Positions 1-8,231 of a DNA stretch of 57,885 nt are shown piece by piece. This DNA comes from Halioglobus japonicus. Its GTDB lineage: Bacteria; Pseudomonadota; Gammaproteobacteria; Pseudomonadales; Halieaceae. The position numbers were made by a program, and so were the translations under genes. Each line of letters begins with the position of its first letter. The stretch's first letter is position 1. Below the pieces are notes generated by a model. The model was not told the DNA's origin, did no database searches, and saw only the letters and a list, made by a program, of their open reading frames with translations. Where the stretch lies: the NCBI GenBank assembly GCA_902705825.1, contig CACSIL010000010.1:1-57885 (forward strand), written 5' to 3'.

Positions 1-765
1 GCCGCCGCCACCACCACCACCTGATCCGGCAGACGCAATAAAATCCGTTTGCATATTGGTACCACCAAAGCCAGTAAGCCCAGTACGACCATCTTGCCCA
101 TCTTGCCCATCTTGCCCATCTCGACCATCTTGCCCATCAGCTCCACTGGCAAACTCGCTTGCTAATCCTCCTCTACCGCCAGCACCACCATTGCCGCCCA
201 AGCCACCATTTCCTCCATCGCCACCTTGTGCGTTTGAGCTACCTGAATTGCGACCATTCGAGCCTAATTTTCCTGAAAATCCAGCGGAAGCATTCCCGCC
301 ACCCTGCCCTGTTAGCCCATCTGTTCCCGTTGCGCGGTCACCGAAGGTATCATCGAACGAAGTCCCACCTGCACCACCAGCAGGAAACTCTGATCCACCA
401 ACAGCGCCATCCCTACCCAAGCCACCACTGCCACCAGTCCCACCGCCAGCGCCGGGTGTGGAGCCTATCGCTGTTGAATCAATTAGACCGCCGTCAACGG
501 TCATATCCCCAGTGGCGACTAAGCGCGCAATACGAGATCCAGTAAACCGCAAGTTGTCATCAAAATTTAAATTGCCCTCGTAAGTCCAGACTGACTCGTT
601 TAAATCATTCACTGAATGGACAAATAATGACAAATCAGCGAAGGCCGTTGACGTACCAGACACAGTGATAACGCCGGTCCGGGTATCGAAGAGCACATCA
701 GCCGCATAACTATTTAGCGGCAACATCGCACAACTAATACAGGCAAGGAGTGTTTTTCGCATCAT
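1..765 (-). CDS. Secreted glycine-rich, collagen-like protein (C-terminus beyond the window)
   Basis: The minus strand is open from an ATG at 765 to base 1 (255 codons, no stop), so the gene runs off the left edge. An AGAGGG ribosome site lies 8 bases before the ATG; a second ATG precedes it in tandem with the first codon. Residues 1-22 form a clear signal peptide: MMRK, a hydrophobic stretch, then SYA-AD. About 70 ordinary residues follow. From about residue 95 the protein is dominated by Gly, Ser, Asn and Ala, with a collagen-like Gly-X-Y run of GQD and GRD triplets near residues 210-230. Such proteins are usually exported to the surface or matrix. The exact family is unknown to me. It follows the RTX-like gene in the same direction. 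Confidence 0.75.
   Translation of the reverse strand, partial: MMRKTLLACISCAMLPLNSYAADVLFDTRTGVITVSGTSTAFADLSLFVHSVNDLNESVWTYEGNLNFDDNLRFTGSRIARLVATGDMTVDGGLIDSTAIGSTPGAGGGTGGSGGLGRDGAVGGSEFPAGGAGGTSFDDTFGDRATGTDGLTGQGGGNASAGFSGKLGSNGRNSGSSNAQGGDGGNGGLGGNGGAGGRGGLASEFASGADGQDGRDGQDGQDGQDGRTGLTGFGGTNMQTDFIASAGSGGGGGGG
91..135 (-). repeat. 9-bp tandem repeat coding GQD/GRD triplets
   Basis: Five consecutive 9-bp units (ATCTTGCCC on the plus strand, one variant ATCTCGACC) lie in frame with the collagen-like gene. Each codes one Gly-X-Asp triplet. Gain or loss of units would keep the reading frame. Confidence 0.8.
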
Positions 766-858
766 TTTATGTTCCCTCTAAGCAAGTAATAGACAGGATA
801 TAGCTACATTAAAACACGAAATTCATGAGTCTTTTTAGATGAAATTCTTATAAAGGGT

Positions 859-2622
859 TTAAAAGGAGGCGTCAAATGGAGCATCGGACAAGCGCACCAA
901 AATGGCGCTGTTATCTGTAATTAACAGATCCAAACTGGCACCATCTGCAAATTCAAGGCTTAACGTTCCGTTATTATCGCCAGTTATTGAAATGCTGCCT
1001 AACTCATTGATAATCGCTACGATGGTTCCATCCTCATGTTGGGATATCGCGATATCACTGGCGGAAATGCCTTCACCAAAGTTGAGACTAAGGTAATCAG
1101 CTGCGTTTTCACCAGTCAAATTCAGCGTATCATGGCCATCTCCGCGCTCATAACGGAAGGTACTTTCAGCGTAGTCAACATTGGTCACCGAATAAGAAAA
1201 TTCGATATTATCATCCCCCGCACCGCTATCAATGCTGGCTTGAGCGGTTGCGAATACAACGATTCTATCGTTGTCATCACCACTGGTAATCGATGCATAA
1301 GAGGATGAGGCAACGCTAATATCGTTAGCGCCATCGCCTGCATCGATAGTTACACTCCTGGCTCTGCCCGATACAAACGTATCATCACCACTGCCCAGAT
1401 TTGCTGTAACGGTTCCAGTATCAAAAGCGCGAATGCGGTTATCACCAGTGCCAGTTTGTACATTTAGACTCGTGTTCTCAAACGTTTCAATACGGTTGTT
1501 ACCATCGCCGACAGATACGCTAACGCTCTCTGATCTATTTACATCAACATTATTCCGTCCATCCCCGAATTGGGCATTCACATTCCCACCATTTCCGGCA
1601 AAAAATCGATTATCACCGTTGCCGGCACTAAGCGCGAGCGCTTGGCCCTCAATTGCGCGCACATCATTACGCCCATCGCCGAGTGTCACCGCGGCTCTTG
1701 TATTGCTATTAAGGGTGATGGCATTGTCACCATTGCCTGCAGTTATCGCGGCATTTCGTGAAGCGTCGCTTCGTATCGTCGTGTCACCATCCCCTGCAGC
1801 AACGGCCAGACGGTTTGCATATAGAGTAAAAAGGTCACCGTCATCGCCATCAACAGCGATGGAGACATCTTGCACCTGGCGAACATCCACGCGGTTGTTA
1901 TCGCCCTTCACTGTAAGTGCGGTCGCCTGACCTGAATAAACCGATAAATCACTTTGGTCGCCATTAACGCTCAGGCTCGATTGATCTACATATTGCAATC
2001 TCAAATCATTCTTGTCTCCTAGTGCATTAATGATTGCAGTCTCTCCTCGCATTACTGTGACGTAACTGTCATTCGAAACAAGCGATGCGGAAAATGCTGC
2101 ATTTTCCTCCGAGCGAAGATGCAAGTTGTCAGCACTCGCCAAAACATCAGCATATTGGCTTTGCTTTGCGTAAACAAAGGCATCATCCGCTTGGACGGTA
2201 ACACTCGCCCGCTCGACCTCCGACAAATATACTTGGTAGCTCGTATCACGGCCACGCGTATCAACGTCAACCTCTCCACCTACGGCATTGACAGTTACAC
2301 CAAAGGAGACTGATGCTATAGATTGAAAACTTGATAGTAGTTCAGCGCTTGAGCCACCGAGTGTACCGGTGGATGCTTTAAGAAAACCTTGAAAATGAAT
2401 TATCAGTAACGCTGCTTGTCTAGCACGGGAGAGGATACGATTGATTCCTGAATCAAAGTGCTGTGGTGACGTATCAGCACTCTTGGTGTTATTTGTAGAG
2501 TTATCAGCATGATCAATTACCAGACGAGAGTTACGAACACCAGCGCTCACACTCGACCCATCAGAGCTTTGTATGCGGCTGTAACTTGTGCTCGCCAAAT
2601 GCGACACCTGTAGTGTTGGCAC
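859..2622 (-). CDS. RTX-like repeat protein with a 19-residue solenoid
   Basis: 587 residues starting at GTG 2622, supported by AAGGAG 7 bases upstream. There is no signal peptide, as expected for type I secretion. From about residue 200 to 460 it is a chain of very regular 19-residue repeats, each with a core like GDGxNxI (GNGDNAI, GDGRNDV, GSGDDTF). This resembles calcium-binding RTX turns, but the canonical nonapeptide GGxGxDxUx is not well kept. Residues 475-580 (RYERGDGHDTLNL, then GENAADYLSLNFGEGI, then LEFADG) match the pattern of the hemolysin-type calcium-binding related domain. Likely role: extracellular calcium-binding structural protein or adhesin. No export genes are in view. Confidence 0.7.
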   Translation of the reverse strand: MPTLQVSHLASTSYSRIQSSDGSSVSAGVRNSRLVIDHADNSTNNTKSADTSPQHFDSGINRILSRARQAALLIIHFQGFLKASTGTLGGSSAELLSSFQSIASVSFGVTVNAVGGEVDVDTRGRDTSYQVYLSEVERASVTVQADDAFVYAKQSQYADVLASADNLHLRSEENAAFSASLVSNDSYVTVMRGETAIINALGDKNDLRLQYVDQSSLSVNGDQSDLSVYSGQATALTVKGDNNRVDVRQVQDVSIAVDGDDGDLFTLYANRLAVAAGDGDTTIRSDASRNAAITAGNGDNAITLNSNTRAAVTLGDGRNDVRAIEGQALALSAGNGDNRFFAGNGGNVNAQFGDGRNNVDVNRSESVSVSVGDGNNRIETFENTSLNVQTGTGDNRIRAFDTGTVTANLGSGDDTFVSGRARSVTIDAGDGANDISVASSSYASITSGDDNDRIVVFATAQASIDSGAGDDNIEFSYSVTNVDYAESTFRYERGDGHDTLNLTGENAADYLSLNFGEGISASDIAISQHEDGTIVAIINELGSISITGDNNGTLSLEFADGASLDLLITDNSAILVRLSDAPFDASF

Positions 2623-3402
2623 GATAAAACTCCTTTTTATCTAACACACGATTGCGTATTGCAATGCTTCTCCTATTTTAATATCACGGTGGTCAATATT
2701 TGCCTAATTGTTTTTGCCAAGCTACATAAACACTATCTAGTGATCTAACCTTAGTCCCTTTCTCCAGGGAACTATTTTCGTTATCGAGCTGCAGTGTATG
2801 CTCAGACTGACCTGATGATTCAATAAATGTAGGCATGTCAGCGATTGTAAACCCCTCTTCGCCAGCCCTTTACATCGAAAAATGGTATCCTAATTCCGGC
2901 ACCATTTCCGAAGTGTCGACACTCCGCATCAGGCCGGAAACGGATTCTTTTCGTCAGGTTTAAGCCAATCACTGATTTGACTCATGTTGGCCGACACGTT
3001 CTTAGTTGTACGAAGCTAGCTGGGATACTAGCGATTTTTTTGTTTTCTCGGCGATGTATATCACCTACAGTTACGATGCTGGTTCACGACTATGTTAACA
3101 GTTCAGTCTATGATGTTCAGAGCCCGATTTTTATGCCGCCTAGAAAACAGATGCGCTGTCTTCGCGATCAGGTACAGAGGCATGGTTGATTCAACACCAT
3201 ACCCAATGATCCAAGGACAGCCGCTGTCGGGGTGCATTGCCAAAACGTTGATGCATTCGATCGGCGAACGGTTTATCGAGGGTCTCAGGGGCTACGATAT
3301 GCCCCTGATGGTGATTGAATGCATACGCGTTCATGCCCGGTTTGATGCGGGTGGAGAGGCAATTCTCTAAACCCTGCGAGTGATCCAAAACGGAGATACA
3401 TT
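2623..3402. other. 780-bp stretch without a confident gene
   Basis: Several short open frames exist here (for example 3182-3370 plus and 3191-3388 minus). None has a convincing ribosome site, and I recognise no family. An imperfect inverted repeat, AATGGT to ACCATT, spans 2881-2906. The stretch may be decayed mobile DNA; nothing firm can be said. Confidence 0.4.
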
Positions 3403-3612
3403 TTGGTTCCTGTGATTGGTATGGGCATGTTCGTGGTCCTTTGTTGTTCGTTACAGTTTTTCATTTGGGTTTACCGAATCACAAGCAGAATCGTAGAAGC
3501 CCCTCCTGCCAAATTTAGCATCGAAAAATATATGCAAGGGTCAAACAAGCTATTGTCAGCTATGAATGCCATATATAGAGAAGTGCGACGTCGCCATGAA
3601 GCGAGCAAGTAG
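3403..3612 (+). CDS. Possible small membrane protein
   Basis: 69 codons from TTG 3403, with GGAG 7 bases upstream; an ATG follows at 3421. The first 25 residues form one hydrophobic segment (GMGMFVVLCCSLQFFIWVY) followed by a basic, soluble tail. This would suit a single-pass membrane protein with its tail in the cytoplasm. I do not recognise a family. The surroundings look decayed, so this may be chance. Confidence 0.3.
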   Translation: MVPVIGMGMFVVLCCSLQFFIWVYRITSRIVEAPPAKFSIEKYMQGSNKLLSAMNAIYREVRRRHEASK

Positions 3613-3767
3613 ATTTCCGCTTTCATCAGGTTGGACCGCCTAGGCCAATGGATTTACCAAATAGTTGGGGTAGTGGACAGGCTTAGGTGAATATCACGAG
3701 GACCGGACAGCACCAGCTTAATCGAGAAGCCAATATCTTATACCGGGGGAATCTATTGTCCAAAAAG

Positions 3768-3795
3768 AAGGCCAGCTCGGCGAGGAGCTGGCCTT
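3768..3795 (-). terminator. Rho-independent terminator, leftward
   Basis: Perfect 11-bp stem AAGGCCAGCTC / GAGCTGGCCTT with a 6-base loop. On the minus strand it is followed by CTTTTT. It lies 25 bases after the stop of the small broken gene at 3821-4044 and would end its transcript and possibly that of radC. Confidence 0.75.
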
Positions 3796-3820
3796 TACGG
3801 CAAATCGATTAGACGCTGGC

Positions 3821-4044
3821 TTACGCAAGTGAGGGCTCCATGTCCGACACGGGTTCTTGTATTGGGGGAAGGGTGTGTTTTCTCGCTAGAAGCCAACGAT
3901 GAACCTCCTGGTAGAGGCTGGCGACACGCAACGCATCATCACTGATGATGCTCGTTGTGTGGTGCCAGGTATTGTCTTTATTGTAGCTTCGCTGAAGGTT
4001 TTGATCGGTGTTTGATTTTCGGCTTGTGGGGTCTCGTTAGTCAT
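3821..4044 (-). pseudogene. Small gene with apparent frameshift
   Basis: ATG 4044 follows a good AAAGGAA ribosome site and begins MTNETPQAENQTP. In that frame the protein turns basic and ends early (52 codons). In another frame the next stretch reads NLQRSYNKDNTWHHTTS, then ISDDALRVASLYQEVHRWLLA, and ends at TAA 3821, just before a terminator. The two halves together would make a protein of about 74 residues. The 224-base span is not a multiple of three, which fits a one- or two-base indel near 3990-4010. Alternatives are a sequencing error or programmed frameshifting. No family recognised. Confidence 0.5.
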
Positions 4045-4200
4045 CTTAGTTTCCTTTCGGTTCAGGTCGCGTTATTGTGACCAGTAACCCATGGAATTGA
4101 CAGACGCGGTGTAGAGTGGGCAGCTTGTCATCCATGGACTAGGACTTTTGTAATACGTGGGCCCACTGAAAGCGGGAAGCAGGCACATTGGCTAGCGAGA

Positions 4201-4641
4201 CTACAGCAAACCGTGCTGCGCGAACGAATAGGTATCAGTGCCGCCAACCACGATATGATCAAGCACCCGCACGTCAATCAAGCCTAATGCTGCGACCAGT
4301 CGTTCAGTGATCCGCCTGTCCGCTGAGCTGGGCTCACTGACGCCGGAGGGGTGATTGTGCGCAAAAATCACTGCAGCAGCGTTAAACTGTATTGCCGCCT
4401 TGACGACTTCGCGGGGATAGACAGCTGCCCCGTCTATCGTGCCCCTGAAAAGTTCCTTCAATTTGATGAGGCCGTTCTGGCTATCGAGCAACAATACCCG
4501 GAAAGATTCATATTCCAAACCGTTGAATGAGAGCGTAAGGAAGGCGCTGGTATCGTCGGGTTTGCTAAAAATGCACTCAGGTTTATGTAGGCGTGTTTCC
4601 AGGATGGACAGTGCTTGTTCAATAATCAATTGGTCAGACAT
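4201..4641 (-). CDS. radC: RadC-like JAB/MPN domain protein, short form
   Basis: 146 residues. It contains the JAB metalloprotease-like signature HNHPSG followed by EPSSADRRITERL, and ends with DHIVVGG, all typical of RadC. Chromosomal RadC is about 220 residues with an N-terminal helix-hairpin-helix part. This short form without it is common on plasmids and integrative elements. The function of the family remains unsettled; a DNA repair role was proposed and later doubted. Start ATG 4641 has no strong ribosome site. A hairpin with CTGTTTCCC lies 58-75 bases upstream and recurs before two other genes of this element. Confidence 0.85.
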   Translation of the reverse strand: MSDQLIIEQALSILETRLHKPECIFSKPDDTSAFLTLSFNGLEYESFRVLLLDSQNGLIKLKELFRGTIDGAAVYPREVVKAAIQFNAAAVIFAHNHPSGVSEPSSADRRITERLVAALGLIDVRVLDHIVVGGTDTYSFAQHGLL

Positions 4642-4698
4642 TTGTGTGGCTTTCTGGTTATAGGTTGGTGAGTTTTCGCCCTTGATACACTGTTATTG

Positions 4699-4716
4699 CC
4701 CCCACGTTGGGAAACA
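4699..4716 (-). promoter_or_regulatory. Repeated hairpin motif CTGTTTCCC, copy 1
   Basis: Read on the minus strand: CTGTTTCCCAACGTGGGG, a CCC-N5-GGGG hairpin upstream of radC. Copies stand at 5207-5226 (before the gene at 4773-5150) and 10899-10923 (before the gene at 10924). All three point the same way relative to the gene they precede. Possibly an operator or leader hairpin of the element. Confidence 0.4.
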
Positions 4717-4772
4717 GAGGGTCAGCAGATTGAATGCGCCGGAACATTGTGACCCCGGCGCATCCCACAACT

Positions 4773-5150
4773 TCAGCGACCGAAATGTCGAGCAATTCTC
4801 GGATGCGTTATGCGAAAATACAGATCAATGAGACGCACCCGCTCCAGCTTTCGACTTCGGGTGGAGGGCTTGGACTCGGTGAGATCTCCGCGCAAGAAAT
4901 CACTCATCCAGCGATTATCGGGGTCATCACCCATCGCCTCATCCACGAAGGGTGTGATGTAGGGCTCGCCGTAGGGGTGGCGAATGTCCATATTGTGGGT
5001 ATCGCGTAGGCAGTTGGCGAGTTCATCCAGCCATTCCCTGCGCGAAATTTTGATGTTTCGCGCGGCAATCCATAGTCTACGGTAGTAATGTTCACTCAGT
5101 AACTCAGCATCGGTCGCTACAACGACCACTCGTTTGCTTGCATAGAACAT
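4773..5150 (-). CDS. Conserved-looking protein of unknown function
   Basis: 125 residues, ATG 5150 with AAGGA about 8 bases upstream. The protein is charged, with no membrane segment or signal peptide. N-terminus MFYASKRVVVVATDAELLSEHYYRRLW, then helical segments rich in Arg and Asp, ending in RIARHFGR. I do not recognise a family. It is the leftward neighbour of radC, with a 131-bp gap and a hairpin motif between them and again upstream. Gene-like composition, a good start and position inside the element support it as real cargo. Confidence 0.6.
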   Translation of the reverse strand: MFYASKRVVVVATDAELLSEHYYRRLWIAARNIKISRREWLDELANCLRDTHNMDIRHPYGEPYITPFVDEAMGDDPDNRWMSDFLRGDLTESKPSTRSRKLERVRLIDLYFRITHPRIARHFGR

Positions 5151-5206
5151 TTCCTGTTTCCTTCTTTATTGGGTTCTAGGGTGGTAGCACAACCTAGGGG
5201 TGCACT

Positions 5207-5226
5207 CCCGCCTTTTCGGGAAACAG
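5207..5226 (-). promoter_or_regulatory. Repeated hairpin motif CTGTTTCCC, copy 2
   Basis: Minus-strand reading CTGTTTCCCGAAAAGGCGGG forms a CCCG-N6-CGGG hairpin, 57-76 bases upstream of the start at 5150. Same motif and orientation as the copies before radC and before the gene at 10924. Confidence 0.4.
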
Positions 5227-5411
5227 GGTTAATGCGGCATGCACTGGAAGGCAAGGTAATTGAACGCACTTATGTGCCGTGATGATCCAGGCGGTGCGGA
5301 TTGATTGCGAGCAGTACATAGATCTACCATGTTGAGAGAAACGATGGCGCGTAGAGTGGCGCTTTCATTTCGATGTCACGCCATCGACCTCCAAAAAACA
5401 CTCAAATTTAC

Positions 5412-5417
5412 TATAAT
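5412..5417 (+). promoter_or_regulatory. Candidate -10 box (TATAAT)
   Basis: A perfect TATAAT 50 bases before the GTG at 5467, in the 316-bp gap between divergent genes. No good -35 box is seen at the usual distance, so the call is weak. The remainder of the gap holds only the hairpin at 5207-5226. Confidence 0.3.
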
Positions 5418-5466
5418 GAAGTCGGTATTCTTGAACGGATGAGATCAACGACAGTGCCCATTAAAC

Positions 5467-6342
5467 GTGTTTGACGATATCGTTTATCAGCGCATGCGAC
5501 ATATCCTAATGTCGTACCGCAATTTGCGCACGAGTACAGACGGTCGTTTGTACGGCTGGGGAGAGCTTGCGGGCGATATCTCCGTCTATTGTGACAAACC
5601 GTTCCCGAGAAATAGCCTGGAGAACTTTGTCCGAGGGTGGGACGAGGACCAGGGCGACAAGGGAGCGCACTTAAATAATTCATCAGGGCCACGCATTGTC
5701 CACAAGTTCTCCACCCCTGCGCCTGACCGCATTGATGCCATCATCGAATTCCTCACGGACCCGGAAAGCAAGGGATACTTCTGCGAGAAAGCGGTGCTCC
5801 TGGCCTGCAGCACCCTCCAGGCACCCTATTTTCTGCAGCACTACCTGGACAATGAATCCGGCCCCGATGACTTTTATCAGCTGGATCAGTTCAAGAACGA
5901 CTTTCATTGCCGATATCACTGGGCTGCAGACGACCGGTCATATGATCTGGTCGTTACCCTCTTAACACCACTTGCGAACAAAGCCGCCCTCGTCGATGTT
6001 GCGATACAATCAATTCTGGTGCCTGGTGATTATGCGCATGCGACGCGGCTGATTGACGATGAGCCACAGCTTTACCAGGGTTGGTGCGTGCACAGCCACT
6101 CTCACAATATGTTTGTCTTCGTAAAACACGTTCGCACCCGCCGCACGGTATTTTATCTTGCCATCGGGTATGGCCGACTTTCCGGCGGACACCCGTTCCC
6201 CGACCGATTAGTCTTGCTGGAACATCTGGAACCCTTGCCGGGGTTTGGCGAGTCTGGTGAGACGGGCTACCCGGCGACGCTCGGAGATATAAAAGAGGAG
6301 TTACTGGATCGCTTTTTTGACATGGCACTGGATAAGGGTTGA
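5467..6342 (+). CDS. Unknown 291-residue cargo protein
   Basis: Open from GTG 5467; ATG 5494 is an alternative start. The first 70 residues (LYGWGELAGDIS, then FPRNSLENFVRGW) read like a compact DNA-binding or helix-turn-helix-like fold, but this is only an impression. The rest is a mixed alpha/beta protein without signal peptide or membrane segment and carries the sequence HSHSHN near residue 217. It is followed 21 bases later by the ankyrin-like gene in the same direction, so the two are probably one transcript. I do not recognise a family. Confidence 0.6.
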   Translation: MFDDIVYQRMRHILMSYRNLRTSTDGRLYGWGELAGDISVYCDKPFPRNSLENFVRGWDEDQGDKGAHLNNSSGPRIVHKFSTPAPDRIDAIIEFLTDPESKGYFCEKAVLLACSTLQAPYFLQHYLDNESGPDDFYQLDQFKNDFHCRYHWAADDRSYDLVVTLLTPLANKAALVDVAIQSILVPGDYAHATRLIDDEPQLYQGWCVHSHSHNMFVFVKHVRTRRTVFYLAIGYGRLSGGHPFPDRLVLLEHLEPLPGFGESGETGYPATLGDIKEELLDRFFDMALDKG

Positions 6343-6363
6343 CTCGCAGAATATGGTCACGCT

Positions 6364-7041
6364 ATGAGAGATGAGGATTTGATTCAGCTGTGGCAGCTGT
6401 ATCAAGCCAATATAACCAATCACCGTCAGTACAGCCTGCGAGACCTGGGGCTGGCGGTAGGCACGCCCACAGATCGGCACTTCGTGTCGAGCGAACCGTC
6501 GACGGATGCCGCCAAATCGCGCGTCGAACAGTTACTGGGTGCCTGGCAGAACAGTGCGCTGGCAAGGATGTCGGCCACAGGCAGTGAGATCATGGAAGAT
6601 GAACAAAAGCTTATTGAGCTAAGTATGGAGTTTTTACTAACGGCTGACGCCGTGCGCCCTGCACGCTTTAATGAACTGCTTGATCTGGGAATACCGGTCA
6701 ATTTCCAGCATCCGGCTTACCTGGAAACGGCGTTACACATCACCTGCTCACGCAACGCCGCGAACGGTCTCACGAGGGTTTTGTTGGAACACCCGCAGAT
6801 TGATCTGCTGTTGCGGGACCAGTTTGGCCGCAGAGCCTGGAACAATGCCGTGTTCTTTCGACTTGAGCAGCCACTCGCAGACACAGTGACGGCTGCGACT
6901 ATCAAGCAGGCAGCTCTGGAGAACCAAACCGAGGCGGACTTTCACCAGGAATACCGGGAAGACCTCGCCAAATGGATCACGACTGATTGGTACGCCTCAC
7001 TGGCGCGCAGCCGAGGTGATGTCTGGTCGCCTGAATACTGA
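6364..7041 (+). CDS. Ankyrin-repeat-like protein
   Basis: 225 residues, ATG 6364. Residues 100-165 read as two ankyrin-like units: a short-loop phrase (DLGIPVNFQHPAYLETALHI), then NGLTRVLLEHPQIDLLLRDQFGRRAWN with the TALHIxxxxN and VLLExP pattern of such repeats. The N-terminal 80 residues (YSLRDLGLAVG) are soluble and unassigned. Ankyrin repeats bind other proteins, so a partner such as the 291-residue product encoded just upstream is plausible. Its 3' end meets the convergent metallopeptidase gene 23 bases away. Confidence 0.65.
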   Translation: MRDEDLIQLWQLYQANITNHRQYSLRDLGLAVGTPTDRHFVSSEPSTDAAKSRVEQLLGAWQNSALARMSATGSEIMEDEQKLIELSMEFLLTADAVRPARFNELLDLGIPVNFQHPAYLETALHITCSRNAANGLTRVLLEHPQIDLLLRDQFGRRAWNNAVFFRLEQPLADTVTAATIKQAALENQTEADFHQEYREDLAKWITTDWYASLARSRGDVWSPEY

Positions 7042-7064
7042 GGGATCGTGCGCTACCACCGTGC

Positions 7065-8168
7065 TTAGGGCGAAAGCTCGGACCAGTCGGCAAGTTCGTT
7101 CCCGGCAAACACGAGTGGCTCCAGAGACAGGTTGAACGGCCCAAGCTGAGTTTCGATCTGCGCCAGTGCCTGCAAGATGTCCTTACGCTCCCAGGTCGTC
7201 ATCAGGGGCTGGCGCTGCTGTGATCGCAGCTGAGCGTTCTTTGCTTCGAGGGATTCGAATGCTGCACCCATCTTTGCTATTTGGGCGGCGTTATCGCTCC
7301 CTGCGATTGTATCGCTCAAAGACGTCTGCGCGTAATACAAGCGGTTCAGATTAATCGGGTGGTCGACCGGACGTTCGCCGAGGACGGTCTCACGTTGCAG
7401 GTGGAAGTTCAGTGCCATATTGATCCACGGAAAGTGAACCGATCGATGGTCCAGGTTTAGTGCTTCAAGCGCGAAACGGTCTGCTTCGAATTCCATGTGC
7501 TGGTAGCGCGAGAGTGATTGTCCGACGGCGAGCGGGACGTCCAGCGGTAAAATGGCGCGCGGATCGGCGTGATGACCCAGTACCAGATGCCCGAGTTCGT
7601 GCAGCAGAATAAACGTTGCAGCACCCGCCACAGAATCCACCACTTGCCGATCAAGGGTTGCCAATGGCGTGTCCCACTGCCACGCCCGAAAATCCGGAAG
7701 CGGTTCGCCGTACTGATAATGTCGATAAATGAGCGCAAATAATAAGACGCCCAATGCATCGTCAAGCGGGATGTTAGGGAACTGCGGCAATGGATCCAGA
7801 TGGGCTAGTCCGCTGGGCAACGCACCGCATAGACTCGACCAATAGCCACAGGCCGAGATAATGTTCATGAGACCATTGCCGATGACGATTTGGCCGGGTG
7901 GTTTGGAATAGGCCGCACACAGGGGTAGCGGTATGACGAAGACGGTGCAATCCGCTAATAACCTGACCGGTTTGGCGTCCACAAAGTACAGTAGATTCCG
8001 TTCGATCAGGTCTAGCAATGCGTGTGTGGGCCGCGTATTGCGCGTGATGGTGTCTGCATCGCGGCGAATGATGTCGAGTTGGCGCTGGATCATCGGAGGC
8101 GTAACCTGATCAGAGGTTAGCTGTAGTGTTTCACTGAGATCTGCGGCGAGCGTGGCGGGATCAATCAT
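7065..8168 (-). CDS. HExxH zinc metallopeptidase, copy 1 of a paralogous pair
   Basis: 367 residues. Residues 190-194 are HELGH inside a hydrophobic helix (FILLHELGHLVLGHH). About 35 residues on comes EFEADRFALEAL, the E-x-x-D pattern that supplies the third zinc ligand in gluzincins. An upstream block (VFVIPLPLCAAYS, then IVIGNGL) is shared almost word for word with the gene at 8609-9742, so the two are paralogs. There is no signal peptide, so action in the cytoplasm is likely. Distant candidates are Lit-like phage-exclusion peptidases and ImmA/IrrE peptidases; I cannot place it. ATG 8168 lacks a clear ribosome site. Confidence 0.75.
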   Translation of the reverse strand: MIDPATLAADLSETLQLTSDQVTPPMIQRQLDIIRRDADTITRNTRPTHALLDLIERNLLYFVDAKPVRLLADCTVFVIPLPLCAAYSKPPGQIVIGNGLMNIISACGYWSSLCGALPSGLAHLDPLPQFPNIPLDDALGVLLFALIYRHYQYGEPLPDFRAWQWDTPLATLDRQVVDSVAGAATFILLHELGHLVLGHHADPRAILPLDVPLAVGQSLSRYQHMEFEADRFALEALNLDHRSVHFPWINMALNFHLQRETVLGERPVDHPINLNRLYYAQTSLSDTIAGSDNAAQIAKMGAAFESLEAKNAQLRSQQRQPLMTTWERKDILQALAQIETQLGPFNLSLEPLVFAGNELADWSELSP

Positions 8169-8231
8169 GAGCGGGCCGGTTTGGGCGGGTTCTATTAAAG
8201 GGCGTCGAGTCCATCGAAGCGCCTCGCTCGG

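Noticed and set aside
56..583. Long plus-strand open frame rich in Pro and Ser
   Set aside because: It is the reverse of the glycine-rich collagen-like gene on the minus strand, which has a ribosome site, signal peptide and sensible repeats. Gly codons read backwards give Pro and Ala.
1433..1930. Plus-strand open frame opposite the RTX-like gene
   Set aside because: Low-complexity Ser/Pro/Leu product; it is a shadow of the repeat region of the minus-strand gene.
1300..2000. Regular 57-bp spacing of similar short sequences, CRISPR-like at a glance
   Set aside because: The period is 19 codons, in frame within one protein; the units are not identical and there are no unique spacers.
2623..4200. 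Left attachment repeat matching the tRNA-Phe end
   Set aside because: I searched by eye for TGGTGCCCGGAGACAG and close forms on both strands of 1-10 kb and found only the weak, inverted match at 2895-2906. I do not call a left end.
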